In this document: piece after piece, positions 1 through 11,344 of the stretch
Layout of the letters: every line of letters begins with the position of its first letter
Numbering within the stretch: position 1 is the stretch's first letter
NCBI GenBank assembly: GCA_028023455.1
Contig: JAQFVV010000013.1
Location: forward strand, 2,730,001-2,794,000
DNA: 64,000 nt
Direction of reading: 5' to 3'
Source of the DNA: Epiperipatus broadwayi
Taxonomy: Eukaryota > Onychophora > Udeonychophora > Euonychophora > Peripatidae
Notes under the pieces: generated by a model
What the model was told of the DNA's origin: nothing
What the model saw: only the letters and a program-made list of their open reading frames with translations
Databases searched by the model: none
Translations under genes and position numbers: made by a program

Positions 1-712
1 TAGAAACCTAAAGAATTTTAATGTAAATAATTTTAAGTAACTTTTGAAATGGTATTATTTAGTCATCATCTCATTTCACCTACTATTTCACATAATAGTA
101 TCTTTTCCCCAATTCAAACCCTCCAAGTCTGTATATATTAACTTAAATTGCTCATAAATAAGGTATAATAAAGAGTATGTGCATTTATATAGGTATATTG
201 CACATTAATTGTAATAACTATATGTGTATGTTTAAAATATGTATATTAAAATATAAATTTAAAATGTGTAATTAAAATAAGTAGGTAGACACTGTTATAT
301 GTGTGAAAGCACCTATATATATATATATATATATATACATTCAAGGAATTGAAATTTATATGCGAATGCAAGAAAATTTAGTTTTTAAAACTTATAATTT
401 ATAAATATATTAAATGAAGAATTGTAATGCTTCTTAAATATATTGCATTACAGCCTATTTCGCATGTATATGTAGGTGCTTCCACACATATAACAGTCTT
501 ATTACGATTAATGTGCACTGTACCTATATAAATGCAAATACTCTTTATTTTATCCTATTTATGATCAATTTAAGTTAATATATGAGGACTTGGAGGGTTT
601 GAACTGGGGAAAAGATACTATTATGTAAAATAGTAGGTGAAACGGGGTAATGACTAAATAATACCATTTTAAAGGTTACTTAAAATTATTTACATTAAAA
701 TTCTTTAGGTTT
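1..712. repeat. Large foldback (inverted-repeat) element, left end cut by the window
   Basis: The first ~320 bases return as an imperfect reverse complement at about 470-712. Examples are ACCTAAAGAATTTTAATG near base 6 against CATTAAAATTCTTTAGGT near 692, and the CCCTCCAAGTC block near 119 against GACTTGGAGGG near 587. The left arm carries extra AT-rich sequence, so the arms differ in length. The loop holds an (AT)n run. No ORF is present. This is a MITE or foldback-type repeat. Its true left edge may lie outside the window and I see no certain target-site duplication. Confidence 0.75.
317..341. repeat. (AT)n microsatellite
   Basis: An uninterrupted AT dinucleotide run inside the loop-side part of the foldback element. 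Several shorter AT runs occur elsewhere in the window and are not listed separately. Confidence 0.9.
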
Positions 713-1540
713 TTAAAATTACAATTGCATTTAGATTAAATTTGTTTGCGAATAGACAAAAAGCATTAAAATCAGAGATTCATTTATTAAAGTTCTAAAA
801 GCTGCTAAAGATACTTACTGATGGTGAAAACGTTAGTGTTTAACTTATTTAAAAGTAAATAACTTTTATATTTGAAATAATCAACAAATTTTTATTTATT
901 TATTTCACTACTTTTTTATTTTCTAGCATATGTATTTCGATGTAAATTTTTCCTTTGATAATTATCATTTCAAAGCGTTATTTTAAATCGGAGATAAAAG
1001 AAAAGCAGCAGTTTTTAAAAACCTGAAGAATTTTAAGGAAATGAAGAAATCAAATTAAGTGTAGCCCAAGAGATAAATCTGATTTATTATTTTTTTATTT
1101 GTTATATTAATATTCTTAACTTCAGATAATTAACTACTTCAGTATTTTATATTATCAACAATAAAATGTATTTATTTTCTTTAAACATGTTTCCATGTTC
1201 ATTTGTTGATGATAAAAGTCACTTGCTTGTAAATAACTAGATTTGTATCGATTTCAAGAGTAAGATGTATTGATGCAAATTATCAATTTCTAGAATCCGT
1301 GTGAATTTCACGCGATCAAGCATAGATTCTATTGCAACGTTAGGAGACAAACGTCGAACAGTATCTATGTGGGACAAAGCAAAAATTTCTGGTAAGTAAA
1401 AGTTTTAATATTTCAGTATTTTGAAATTCAGACTTTTAATAATATTCGTAAGTAAATATTCTTTTTTTTTTTATTAAGTGCAAGCAGTTGTTAAATTTTA
1501 TTTTTTTAAAGACTGATGTAAATTTAGATAACGCGAATTT
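713..1540. other. AT-rich stretch with no recognised feature
   Basis: No ORF, RNA gene or clear repeat was seen. A short string near 1017 (AAAACCTGAAGAATTTTAA) resembles the terminal sequence of the foldback at 1-712 and may be a fragment of that family. Confidence 0.5.
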
Positions 1541-2570
1541 AAGATGTTTGCGAGCCTTTTTTTTTCCACATGGGGTACAACTGTATGAAAATATAATTAT
1601 TGTTTAAATTTAATTTCAAATATTTGCGAAACAGCATTTTATTTTTTTATTCACTTGATTACATTTTTTATAACTATGAAAATTGTTTTTTTTTATTACC
1701 AAAAATGCTTGATAAACTAGGAAACTTAAATTTAAACTAGCAATCGGTTTTTGCATCGTCATTATTTTTGACATTTGTATTTTATAAGTTATAATCTATT
1801 GGCATATAGCATAATTCATATTTTAAATCTATCAACTTTAGATCATCTTTTTGATTATCATGAGTAAATGGTTTAATAAACCAGTAAACTTAAATTTGAT
1901 TTTTTTAAAGGTTGATGTATCATGAGCAAATTGTTTAATAAACAAGTAAACTTAAATTTGATTTTTTTAAAGATTTATGATGTTTGTGCACCATTTGTCA
2001 CATGGTTTCATATGTATAACTGGATGAAAATATAATTATTGCTTAAATTTAATTTCAAATATTTGCGAAATAGCATTTTACATTTTTAATCACACGATTA
2101 CATTTTTTATAACTATGAAAATTGTTTTTTTTTATTACCAAAAATGCTTGATAAACTAGCAAACTTAAATTTAAACTAGCAATTGGTCACCATTATTATT
2201 TTTAACATTTGTATTTTATAAGCTATAATCTTTTGGCATATAGTATAATTCGTATTTTAAATCTATCAATTTTAGGTCATCCTTTTGATTATCATGAGTA
2301 AATCAAAGGGGTTAATTAATAAAGTAGCTAAACTTAAATTTGATTTTTTTAAAGATTGGTGCAGATTTTTTTAAGATGTTTGTGCACCATTTGTCACATG
2401 GTTTCATATGTATAACTGGATGAAAATATAATTATTGCTTAAATTTAATTTCAAATATTTGCAAATTAGCACTTTACGTTTTTAATCACATGATTACATT
2501 TTTTACAACTATGAAAATTGTTTTTTTTTTATTTCCAAAAATGCATGATAAACTAGAAAACTTAGGTACT
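1541..2570 (+). repeat. Tandem repeat of ~396 bp (about 2.5 copies) left of the Merlin element
   Basis: Equivalent points (CACATGG) occur at 1567, 1999 and 2395, giving spacings of 432 and 396. The longer first spacing is explained by a local ~65-bp duplication around 1865-1975. Each copy contains a T-rich block with an AATCACATGATTACATTTT-like core followed by AACTATGAAAATTG. The third copy breaks off exactly where the Merlin end starts (2573). A diverged form of the same core repeats on the other side of Merlin at 5560-6140, so the transposon appears to sit inside this repeat. Confidence 0.75.
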
Positions 2571-2648
2571 TACGGATAATTTGCCTGATGATGTATTTGA
2601 CCCACCGGTTTCCCTTCCGGTAGGCATCGACGATCTTTGTATGACAAC

Positions 2649-2662
2649 GTTGTCATGGCAAC
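2649..2662. promoter_or_regulatory. X-box-like palindrome upstream of the transposase
   Basis: GTTGTCATGGCAAC matches the RFX-family X-box palindrome GTTGCCATGGCAAC at 13 of 14 positions. It overlaps a second 12-bp palindrome (GACAACGTTGTC, 2643-2654). It lies about 190 bases before the transposase ATG, where a promoter would be expected. Binding by a host RFX factor is inference. Confidence 0.4.
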
Positions 2663-2847
2663 GAAGTGACTGGCGTGATTAATCCATCAGAGAGTCAATT
2701 TTTTTTTTTTTAACCGCGAGATTTAAAATTCGGAGAGAGGTTTGGGAAATTTTTTGATTTTTCTGTCTATTGTGATTTTGCTATCCACTTGATCACAGTG
2801 ATTTTTTTCAGCTCTTCCATTGCGTCCTTGATATTTTACTTTGTGAT

Positions 2848-3732
2848 ATGGCTGAAGCTCCAAGAACCTTGTTTAGTTTACCGAGTACGGAGGAAGAAGC
2901 GATCATCTTCTTACAAGACCGCGGTCTTCTCCCCAAAAGGAAATTATGTCAAAATGGGCATGAAATGAAAAAGTATATTCACAATTCCAAGAAACAATGG
3001 CGGTGTAACTTGAAGGATTGCCTGTCAGAAATTGCAATTAGAAAAGGCACGTGGTTTGTTGGCTCCAAAATGACTTTCGTGACCGCTATACGTTTCATCT
3101 ATAGTTGGTCCAAAGAATTAACATCGATAACATTTTGTGCGGAGGAATTGAATATTTCGGACAAAACTGTTATCGATTGGAACAACTACCTCTGGGAAGT
3201 TTGTACCTGGAGATTGTTAAGAAATGAAAGGCGGAAAATCGGAGGTCCCAACACAATCGTTGAGATTGATGAAAGCCTCTTCACAAAACGGAAGAACAAT
3301 GCCGGAAGAGTCCTACCACAGCAATGGCTATTTGGTGGCGTGTGCAGAGAGACTGAGGAATGCTTTATTGTAGCCATTCGAGATAGAAGTGCGTCTACTC
3401 TCATGCAAGAAATTTTGCAAAATGTACACGAAGGCTCGACTATCTACAGCGATTGCTGGAAGGGATACAAGAGCGAAGAGTTAGCTGAGGCTGGATACGA
3501 ACACCATCGTGTTAATCACACATACAACTTCGTAGACCCCACAACTGGCGTACATACACAGAATGTTGAAAGGTTGTGGGGTTTGGTCAAATGGCGTAAT
3601 AAAAAACACAGAGGGACAGCACGTCAGCACCTGGACTCATATTTGAGCGAGTTTATGTGGAGGCAGTCGTACAAAGCTGATCCTTTCGCTGCAATTTTAG
3701 AACATATATCCCAATTCAGTCCTCCACAGTGA
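2848..3732 (+). CDS. Merlin / IS1016-like DDE transposase, intact
   Basis: This 294-aa protein would catalyse cut-and-paste transposition of the surrounding element in the nucleus. An N-terminal zinc-ribbon-like segment has Cys34, His38, Cys53 and Cys58. A helix-turn-helix-like stretch (~95-115) follows. The ISXO2/IS1595-type catalytic domain then shows Asp141 in VEIDESLF, Asp202 in YSDCWKGY and Glu241 in HTQNVERLWG, a DDE triad spaced 61 and 39 residues apart. Length agrees with animal Merlin transposases. The ATG (context GATATGG) is the first in frame. There are no internal stops or frameshifts, and G+C is visibly higher than the flanks. The same fold occurs in bacterial IS1016, but the metazoan-type context favours Merlin. 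The antisense ORF at 3186-3404 is a shadow. Confidence 0.92.
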   Translation: MAEAPRTLFSLPSTEEEAIIFLQDRGLLPKRKLCQNGHEMKKYIHNSKKQWRCNLKDCLSEIAIRKGTWFVGSKMTFVTAIRFIYSWSKELTSITFCAEELNISDKTVIDWNNYLWEVCTWRLLRNERRKIGGPNTIVEIDESLFTKRKNNAGRVLPQQWLFGGVCRETEECFIVAIRDRSASTLMQEILQNVHEGSTIYSDCWKGYKSEELAEAGYEHHRVNHTYNFVDPTTGVHTQNVERLWGLVKWRNKKHRGTARQHLDSYLSEFMWRQSYKADPFAAILEHISQFSPPQ

Positions 3733-3960
3733 ACGCTATTTGTAAGTAATTTTAATTTTTTTTATAATAATTATAATTTTAGAATTAATTATATTATTGA
3801 ATATAGACAATAAGTAATCCAAATGCATGTAAAAGTAACGTCACCATTAATGCCATATTCGCATTAAATCGTTATTTTAAATGTACAAACAATTTTTGTT
3901 AATATTTCTTCAATTATCAAACTTCCACTTAATTACATTTAATTTGTAAATAATTTTTGT
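3733..3960. other. AT-rich 3' flank of the transposase gene inside Merlin
   Basis: This links the transposase stop codon to the internal minisatellite. The string TTTGTAAGTAATT just after the stop resembles a splice donor but the ORF is already complete. No polyadenylation signal stands out. Confidence 0.4.
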
Positions 3961-5055
3961 ATTTTTGGGTTAATATTTCTACAAATATCAAATTATTTTT
4001 CGTAAATTCATTGGCTATACAGTACGCTTTTAAAATTAGCCAATGTATGTAAAAGTAGGGCATGTGATCGCGATTAATGGCACATTTTTATGTGATCGCC
4101 ATTAATGGCACATTTTCAATAATTTTTTGTTTTTATATTTTGTATTGACCTTATTTTGTATTTCATGCATGTAAATTTTCACTAATTTGTTGGGGTTTTT
4201 TTTGTATTTTTGGGTTAATATTTCTACAAATATCAAATTATTTTTCGTAAATTCATTGGCTATACAGTACGCTTTTAAAATTAGCCAATGTGATCGCCAT
4301 TAATGGCACATTTTCAATAATTTTTTGTTTTTATATTTTGTATTGACCTTATTTTGTATTTCATGCATGTAAATTTTCACTAATTTGTTGGGGTTTTTTT
4401 TGTATTTTTGGGTTAATATTTCTACAAATATCAAATTATTTTTCGTAAATTCATTGGCTATACAGTACGCTTTTAAAATTAGCCAATGTGATCGCCATTA
4501 ATGGCACATTTTCAATAATTTTTTGTTTTTATATTTTGTATTGACCTTATTTTGTATTTCATGCATGTAAATTTTCACTAATTTGTTGGGTTTTTTTTTG
4601 TATTTTTGGGTTAATATTTCTACAAATATCAAATTATTTTTCGTAAATTCATTGGCTATACAGTACGCTTTTAAAATTAGCCAATGTGATCGCCATTAAT
4701 GGCACATTTTCAATAATTTTTTGTTTTTATATTTTGTATTGACCTTATTTTGTATTTCATGCATGTAAATTTTCACTAATTTGTTGGGTTTTTTTTGTAT
4801 TTTTGGGTTAATATTTCTACAAATATCAAATTATTTTTCGTAAATTCATTGGCTATACAGTACGCTTTTAAAATTAGCCAATGTGATCGCCATTAATGGC
4901 ACATTTTCAATAATTTTTTGTTTTTATATTTTGTATTGACCTTATTTTGTATTTCATGCATGTAAATTTTCACTAATTTGTTGGGGTTTTTTTTGTATTT
5001 TTGGGTTAATATTTCTACAAATATCAAAATTATTTTTCGTAAATTCATTGGCTAT
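3961..5055 (+). repeat. Internal ~198-bp minisatellite of the Merlin element (five main copies)
   Basis: The marker ATTTTTGGGTTAATATTTC occurs at 3961, 4206, 4404, 4602, 4799 and 4997. Spacings are 245, 198, 198, 197 and 198. The first unit carries ~47 extra bases containing a duplicated GATCGC(C/G)ATTAATGGCAC motif. Each full unit holds a perfect 12-bp palindrome (GCCATTAATGGC) and a stem ATTGGCT...AGCCAAT. Copies 2 to 5 are almost identical, pointing to recent unequal exchange or replication slippage. The last copy is broken near 5055. Confidence 0.93.
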
Positions 5056-5079
5056 ATTTTGTATTTTATATCTTGTACT

Positions 5080-5145
5080 ACAAGCTTCGCTTGTCAAAAA
5101 ACACAAAGGGCGCCCCCCCCCAACAACTACAGCGCTACGCGCTGT
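5080..5145. other. Two adjacent small perfect hairpins and a C-run
   Basis: ACAAGC-TTC-GCTTGT (5080-5094) and ACAGCGC-TAC-GCGCTGT (5129-5145) each form a perfect stem with a three-base loop, separated by a run of ten C residues. This is a sharp G+C-rich island inside AT-rich DNA, just past the minisatellite. Its function is unknown. Confidence 0.6.
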
Positions 5146-5354
5146 TATAATTGGCCACATTTTTAAGATTTTTGAATAGTTTTCATGCATGTACATTTTA
5201 AATAATTTTGTGTTACTATATTTTGTATTCACCGTATTAAATTTTCACTAATTTTTTTTTTTTTTGTATTTTTTTTCAGGACCAAGAAACATGCTGGTGT
5301 TCAGTCGGTGTGTATCACGTGACATTCCTTTTGTTTTTTATCACATGATAAACC

Positions 5355-5526
5355 GATGACGTATTACCCTGAAGGCATACCGATTTAATGTTGCGCTTTT
5401 TAACGTGATGTGTTCACGTGATATGCGGACACATCTTAGCGAGTAGATGTGTCTGCAGATCACTTGGAGACGTTATCTTAAAAATCGCAACATTACACCG
5501 GTATGCCTTCAGGGTAATACGTCATC
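5355..5526. repeat. 82-bp-arm hairpin forming the right end of Merlin
   Basis: Arm 5355-5436 pairs with 5445-5526 around an 8-base loop. Both arms start from the subterminal sequence GATGACGTATTACCCTGAAG, so part of the inverted terminal repeat is itself duplicated in inverted orientation. It contains palindromic CACGTGA motifs. It could come from an end duplication or a MITE derivative fused to the right end. Confidence 0.85.
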
Positions 5527-5559
5527 AGGCAAATTATCCGCATTTTGGGGTATTTTTTT

Positions 5560-6140
5560 ATCTTTATGAAAATGGCGATTTTGTAACGACTGGTTGGATT
5601 GCCATGAAAATGGTGAATTCATTTCTTATAACTATAATATTTAAAACAGCATTATGCTGTTGCACATGCGCTTTGAAGATTTTAATTATAAATGAATGAA
5701 TACTAACACTCAACCACATGATAAAGTCTTTGGAAAATTGGTTTTTTGGGTTTTCTTTTTTTCTATGAAAATGGCAATTTTGTGTTTTAATATTTTAATC
5801 ACATGATTTCATATCTTAGAACTACAAAAATTGAGTTTTATGGTTTCCTTTTTTTCTATGAAAATGGTGATTTTGTGTTTTAATATTTTAATCATGTGAT
5901 TTCATTTGTTATAACTACAAAAATTGGGTTTTTAGGGTTTTTTTTATGAAAATGGCGATTTTGTGTTTTAATATTTTAATCATGTGATTTCATTTCTTAT
6001 AATTTTGAAAATTGGGTTTTTTGGTTTTCTTTTTTTTCTATGAAAATGGTGATTTTGTGTTTTAATATTTTAATCACATGATTTCATTTCTTATATCTAT
6101 GAAAATTGGGTTTTGGGGTTTTTTTTTTATGAAAATGGCG
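5560..6140 (+). repeat. Tandem repeat of ~90 bp right of the Merlin element
   Basis: ATGAAAATGG occurs at 5565, 5765, 5858, 5945, 6040 and 6129. The last five are spaced 93, 87, 95 and 89 bases. Each unit has a TTTTAATCACATGATTTCATTT-like core followed by a T-rich block. The core matches the repeat at 1541-2570, so both flanks of Merlin carry one repeat family in the same orientation. Confidence 0.8.
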
Positions 6141-9100
6141 ATTTGGTAATGAATAGTCAGATCGCAACAACATATAGATTGTTCGATGTCATTTATCGGT
6201 TGGATGTGTCAGGGTGGGTTTTGGGTGATTCTTATAATTGGAAATGGCCATGAGTGCATACTAAATCAGCACTATTATGGTACTATATTAAAGAATAGTG
6301 CTATACAATAAAAATAAGATCTAGCTTCAAAATAGCTATTGTAATTTTAAATCACTTCTTGTATTTTTTCTGGTGTATGTCTGAGCTTAAAGATTCAAAA
6401 TTCCTATACTAAAGTCTAAATTCATGCTGAATAAATAATTTGAAGAATGAATGACTCAATATGATTAAACAATAAAACTAAGTCTTATGATAATAATACT
6501 ATTTATTCTAACATTTCAATATTTAGAGATGTGAGATATCATAAACATTAGTTAATAAGCTTTTTACATCATTAAACTGCATAAGTTTTATATCAATTAC
6601 TAGCCATTACCAAAAAATATTTCAGATTAACATTGAAGTTTTAACAATGACAACCATTTGTATAATCGAACTATCAATAGCTTCTACTTATCTCAGATAA
6701 TCAAAAGCAAACAGTATTATACCTTAATGCAAGCATTATAATTGCATTGAATGGCAAAGTTCTTCTAATCAGCAATAAAAATATTTTATTTTTATAGAAT
6801 GAAACTTCAAACTTCATAAAGTGAACAGTTTTCGTTATCAAGTTTTCATACAATATATCTGATTTCCATTTAATTTAATTGACTTCTGATCTATTAAAAG
6901 AATTTTATTCTACAAATGTTTCTTCTATATATATATATATTATGTTATTCCCAGGTAAAAAATCTCAACTACTTTAATCTTTTGCATTATGGTTTTGTTC
7001 TTTAAAGATTATCTATAAGAAACATTTTATATTCCATACATAATTTTTTTTGTATATTTACTACAATAACTTTGTCCATTAGACTACAATCAAAACTTAT
7101 TGGTAATAAATCTTATTCCCATTTCTATTAGAATGTCACTGATTGCTTTTGACTTTCCACTTTAAAATCTTTCGTAGCTTTTGCCATTTTAATATTTAGT
7201 TTTTATAATCCATCCCTGTTTTCATTTATTGTAAATCATATGTCAAAATTACAAAAAAAAAAAAAACAATAGTATATTTATTTTCAACATTTTATCATCA
7301 TAATATTTTATAACTTGCTATTTTTTTTTTTTTTCCAAATCTTTGGCTGGAAACAAAAAAAAAAAAAAATCGTAAGATTGTAAAATCTATCTATATATTT
7401 TATTTCATATAGATCTTTTTTTTTATTTTCAAGATATTTAATAGATTGCTTTACATTTAATTATGACTGCAGTATTGAAGCTCACATTAACAACACAAAT
7501 CTTCAAAACATAATTATGTTAGAAATATAAATTTATTTCCTACCGGTTCTTAACAGTCATAACCCATTTTCAGCACTTGTCATGGAAATTTGGAATTTAA
7601 GCTTTTGCCACCCAACCTAAAAAAGAAAAGTTGACCTTAAAGTTCAAATGGTTTGCAGACACCATTTGACATACAAATTATTCACAAATAAGTTTTTCTG
7701 ATTAAATTGTATAATTACTTGACATATTCAAAAACAGTTTAATAAATGATATTTTTTAGAAATTCAACCCTTATGATACTCCATATAATGATTTGGAAAG
7801 GTTATAACTCATTTATCTCAAGTCATTATCAATAATAGTCAATTAAACACTGAACTTTAGCCTACAATTATGAAAGTCAATGATTATAAATTACACTTTT
7901 TTTTTCTATTATATATAAAATAATTACTATCAAATAAATAATTAAATAGAATTATATAAAAAGATCAAAAATGATAAAGATGTGATGAGACATGTCCATA
8001 TTCTCTCTGTCCCTAAAAATTCCCAAATTTACAGGATCATATATAGGTAAAAAATAAATGCAAATAAATTATAAATTTCATTTATATAAGAAAAATAAAT
8101 AGATGACATTAATAATTCACTGATTTGATCAACTAAATGCTAAGAATATATTAAAGATCGTTGAATAAACTAGCTAATCTTGCTATTAAAAGAATCTTTT
8201 ATTACATGAGTATAATGATATAGTTATTTGGCGAATCAATTAAAAAAATTACTTGAATAATCATAATATTACAAAAATTAATATAAGAAAGAACAACCAT
8301 ATTAATACATTTATTTACAATAAAAAATAGGAGGAAAGAAAACAGGATCACATATAATGAAATGATTATTAAGCATATGTATTTATTAAGAACATATACA
8401 ATTAAAATAAATGTAAATTGACTATACAAAATTGGCTTAAATAAAAAAAAAAGCAGCAACAATTCACTGGTTTAATTAATTAAATGTAATAATTGAAAAA
8501 TAAATAAACATGATTAGTAACAAAAAATATGTACACATTATAACCTAAAAGGCTAAGAAACTACAAAAATTAAAATTGTACTTTTTATGATAAAAGATGA
8601 ATGACTGATATAAAATCACAATGCAAATCATGAAGTATTCTACATAATCAAAAGGAATTTATTAAAAAAAAAACAAAACAATACATTTATTCTTGGGGAA
8701 AAAAAATTATATACTTTAAAAGATAGAATTATGCAGCCGAAATATAGCACATGAAAAGTGATAACAAATCAGTAATATAAAAAAAAAAAACAATTTAAAA
8801 TTAAACGATCTTAAAAAAAATATAGATATAGTATTAAATACGTATACACTTGATGGGTGACAGATTAATAAATTAATCCATTTTCAATTACAAATGTCTC
8901 AAAACAATATAAATAAATAATTAATTACCAATTAAAGATTATAAACTAGGAATTATATTGAGCAACTTCCAAAAATTGGAGCTGGTGAATAATACATAGA
9001 AACTGATGATGACGGATAAGTGTAAGATAACTGACACAATGGCATCTAAAAACATGGGCTTATATTCAAGATATATAAAAATCCATAACACTCTGCAATT

Positions 9101-11340
9101 ACATCATCATTATCTGCCAAAGGCAAACTCCACATCAAAACAAACCATTTTTTACTGTTCTTATTCTATTCATCCTTAAGATTATTAAATCATTTCTTTG
9201 TCTTATAACTTTACAATCATTGTAACATATCTTTTAAGATTCATCTTCACAAACATCCACTACAAACTTGAGTAATCAAAAGATACAAATTGGTAAAGCC
9301 GAAGATGGCCAACAATCAGAAAATAGCAAAGTAAATGCAGATATTTAATATGTGATAAAACCATGTGATATTTTGCAAATGGAACTGGTTTCAAAAAAAT
9401 CAATCTGTTTTACTAATTCTGATATTCTACTTTTTTTTTCATAATAACCTGCACTCACCCCCCTCTGCGTTAAATTTAAGCCTTGTCAGTAATATAAAAA
9501 ACAATCGGTTATCGCCTTTGATATACTGGAAATGTAATAAAGAAATACTTTTTTATTATAAATAAACATAATTAACTACATCATTGTTTTTTTTTTTAAT
9601 TTATGTTAAAGCGTTATTGTTGTGAATAAATAAATACTAATAGTTTTTTTTACTTACAAAAAGACAAAAAAATCTCTGATTCTTAAACAATTGTAATAAA
9701 AAAATTATTTTCAATAAAATTAGTTTTTAAAATTTTGATAAGAAACAAAGTGTTTAATTAAAATGTACTTTTTAAAGTTAAGATTTAAATCTAAAATACT
9801 TTTTTTATATAATAAAATGTTTTGTATTAAACACAGTAATGATGGGTGATATTAGTATCAATTATTCAACATTGAAGAAAACTCAATCACTAATAATATG
9901 AAATACAAGATTTTGCAATGCAGAATAACATTAAATCTCCAGGGTTAATTCTTTTATCTTTTAAATATTGCAAAGTTCTTCAACAATATAATCACTTCAT
10001 AAGAGTAAAGCTACAAATTAGAGTTTATTCAAATTAACATCATGGGATTGCAAACAAAATGAAAACAGGGTTCTGGCAAAAAAAAAAAAAATCATTTACA
10101 AAATTTACTACCATTATTAATAATATTAAGTTATTATTTAATTTAATAATAAAAACTAATAGCACTGTTAATTCTTAATTTAAAATATAAGATTATTATA
10201 TTACTTGGCATGAAAATAAAATAGAATGATTTCTTGATATAAGAACAATCTTTGATTACTGCACAACTAATTTTCTTTTTTAAAAAATCATTTATTACAT
10301 TAAAAATTGTATTAAATACATTTGAGAAAGTATGATTAAATTTTAATCATCTTCATTATTATATTCCTTTAGCAAATTTTTAAGACTATAAAGTTTCGTG
10401 AATAAATTAAATCTAAATAAGCAAAAAAAATTAAAAATGAAATTATACCTTTATTATAAAAGCATAAATCAAACTTCTGAATCTCTTTAATCATAAGGTG
10501 GATGAACATTATTTTGATATAGAGTTATACTATTGCTTTTGTCTTTTTTAGTACACAAATATATTTTCCCATCATCACGACATCCACATATCTCACCCTT
10601 GGCTTATCTTCTAGTGATCTTTCAATTTTTCTTATGAATAGCAACTTCATAATAATCTTCCAAAACATCTGATCAAATACTTCAACATGGTTTTTTTAAA
10701 ATATAGGTTTAAGGTATTCTGGTTGTCGTGATATTTTTTTTCTCCTGATATTTATAATACAGCCTGCTCTTCATTTCTTCTCTGTATTATAGAATTGTAG
10801 ACATCAGAGCTTCAGGTGTGCCTACAATTTAAAATATTAAACATATCATCATCCTCTAGTCAACATCCCATTATTGTGATTTTAGAATCTCTTTATAGAT
10901 ATCTCTCTTATTCTAGTTCTTAACATATCTAACATGGCAGGTTCTATCATCATTTACTGTATAATAGATAAAATACTTGGAAATGGAAGGAGTAAGCTAT
11001 CTAAGTAAGTTTCTAAACATCCATGTCCAGATGAAATCATTATACAGACTGTCAGCAAATGGAAACAATAGATGAATAACCATATGATTTTTAACATGAT
11101 TAAATCACATGTTATTATTTATCATAATTGTTAGTATCCATACAAAGAATAAAGATATACATAAACTATTCATATATAGGTGTACTGTGTGAGTATGGGT
11201 GTGTACAGTTTTTCATAACCTGATTACTTCAGTAGTTGTCTATATGTTTTTACTTTCATCCAATTAAATCATAGAAGAAATATTCTTTTCGAAAATGTAT
11301 CCTTAAACTACTAATAAATAGTATATAAATGTCATAAAAT
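6141..11340. other. Long AT-rich noncoding stretch
   Basis: It is dominated by A and T homopolymer runs (for example near 7248-7266, 7321-7334, 7355-7369 and 8779-8790). The short ORFs seen (8202-8462 minus, 9365-9565 plus) are low-complexity hydrophobic or lysine-rich translations of AT-rich DNA with no recognisable motif. I found no RNA gene, splice-bounded exon or mobile-element ends. Confidence 0.5.
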
Positions 11341-11344
11341 CAAA

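Larger units (their letters stand above)
2573..5540 (+). mobile_element. Merlin-superfamily DNA transposon, ~2.97 kb
   Basis: The left end begins CGGATAATTTGCCTGATGA at 2573, and the reverse complement of the right end begins with the same bases at 5540. That gives inverted repeats matching at about 23 of 25 positions. Between them lie an intact Merlin/IS1016-type transposase (2848-3732), a ~198-bp minisatellite (3961-5055) and a hairpin (5355-5526). Merlin elements normally make 8-9-bp target duplications; I could not find one, so the exact termini may be a few bases off or the duplication has decayed. The intact ORF, with higher G+C than its surroundings, suggests fairly recent arrival or activity. 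Confidence 0.8.

Noticed and set aside
3186-3404. 72-aa ORF antisense to the transposase
   Set aside because: Shadow of the transposase reading frame on the other strand.
4954-5232. Overlapping plus and minus ORFs (62 and 92 aa) at the end of the minisatellite
   Set aside because: They lie across repeat units and the C-run; no motif and opposite strands overlap.
5418-5699. 93-aa ORF over the Merlin right end
   Set aside because: It crosses the hairpin and the transposon border into the tandem repeat, so it cannot be one gene.
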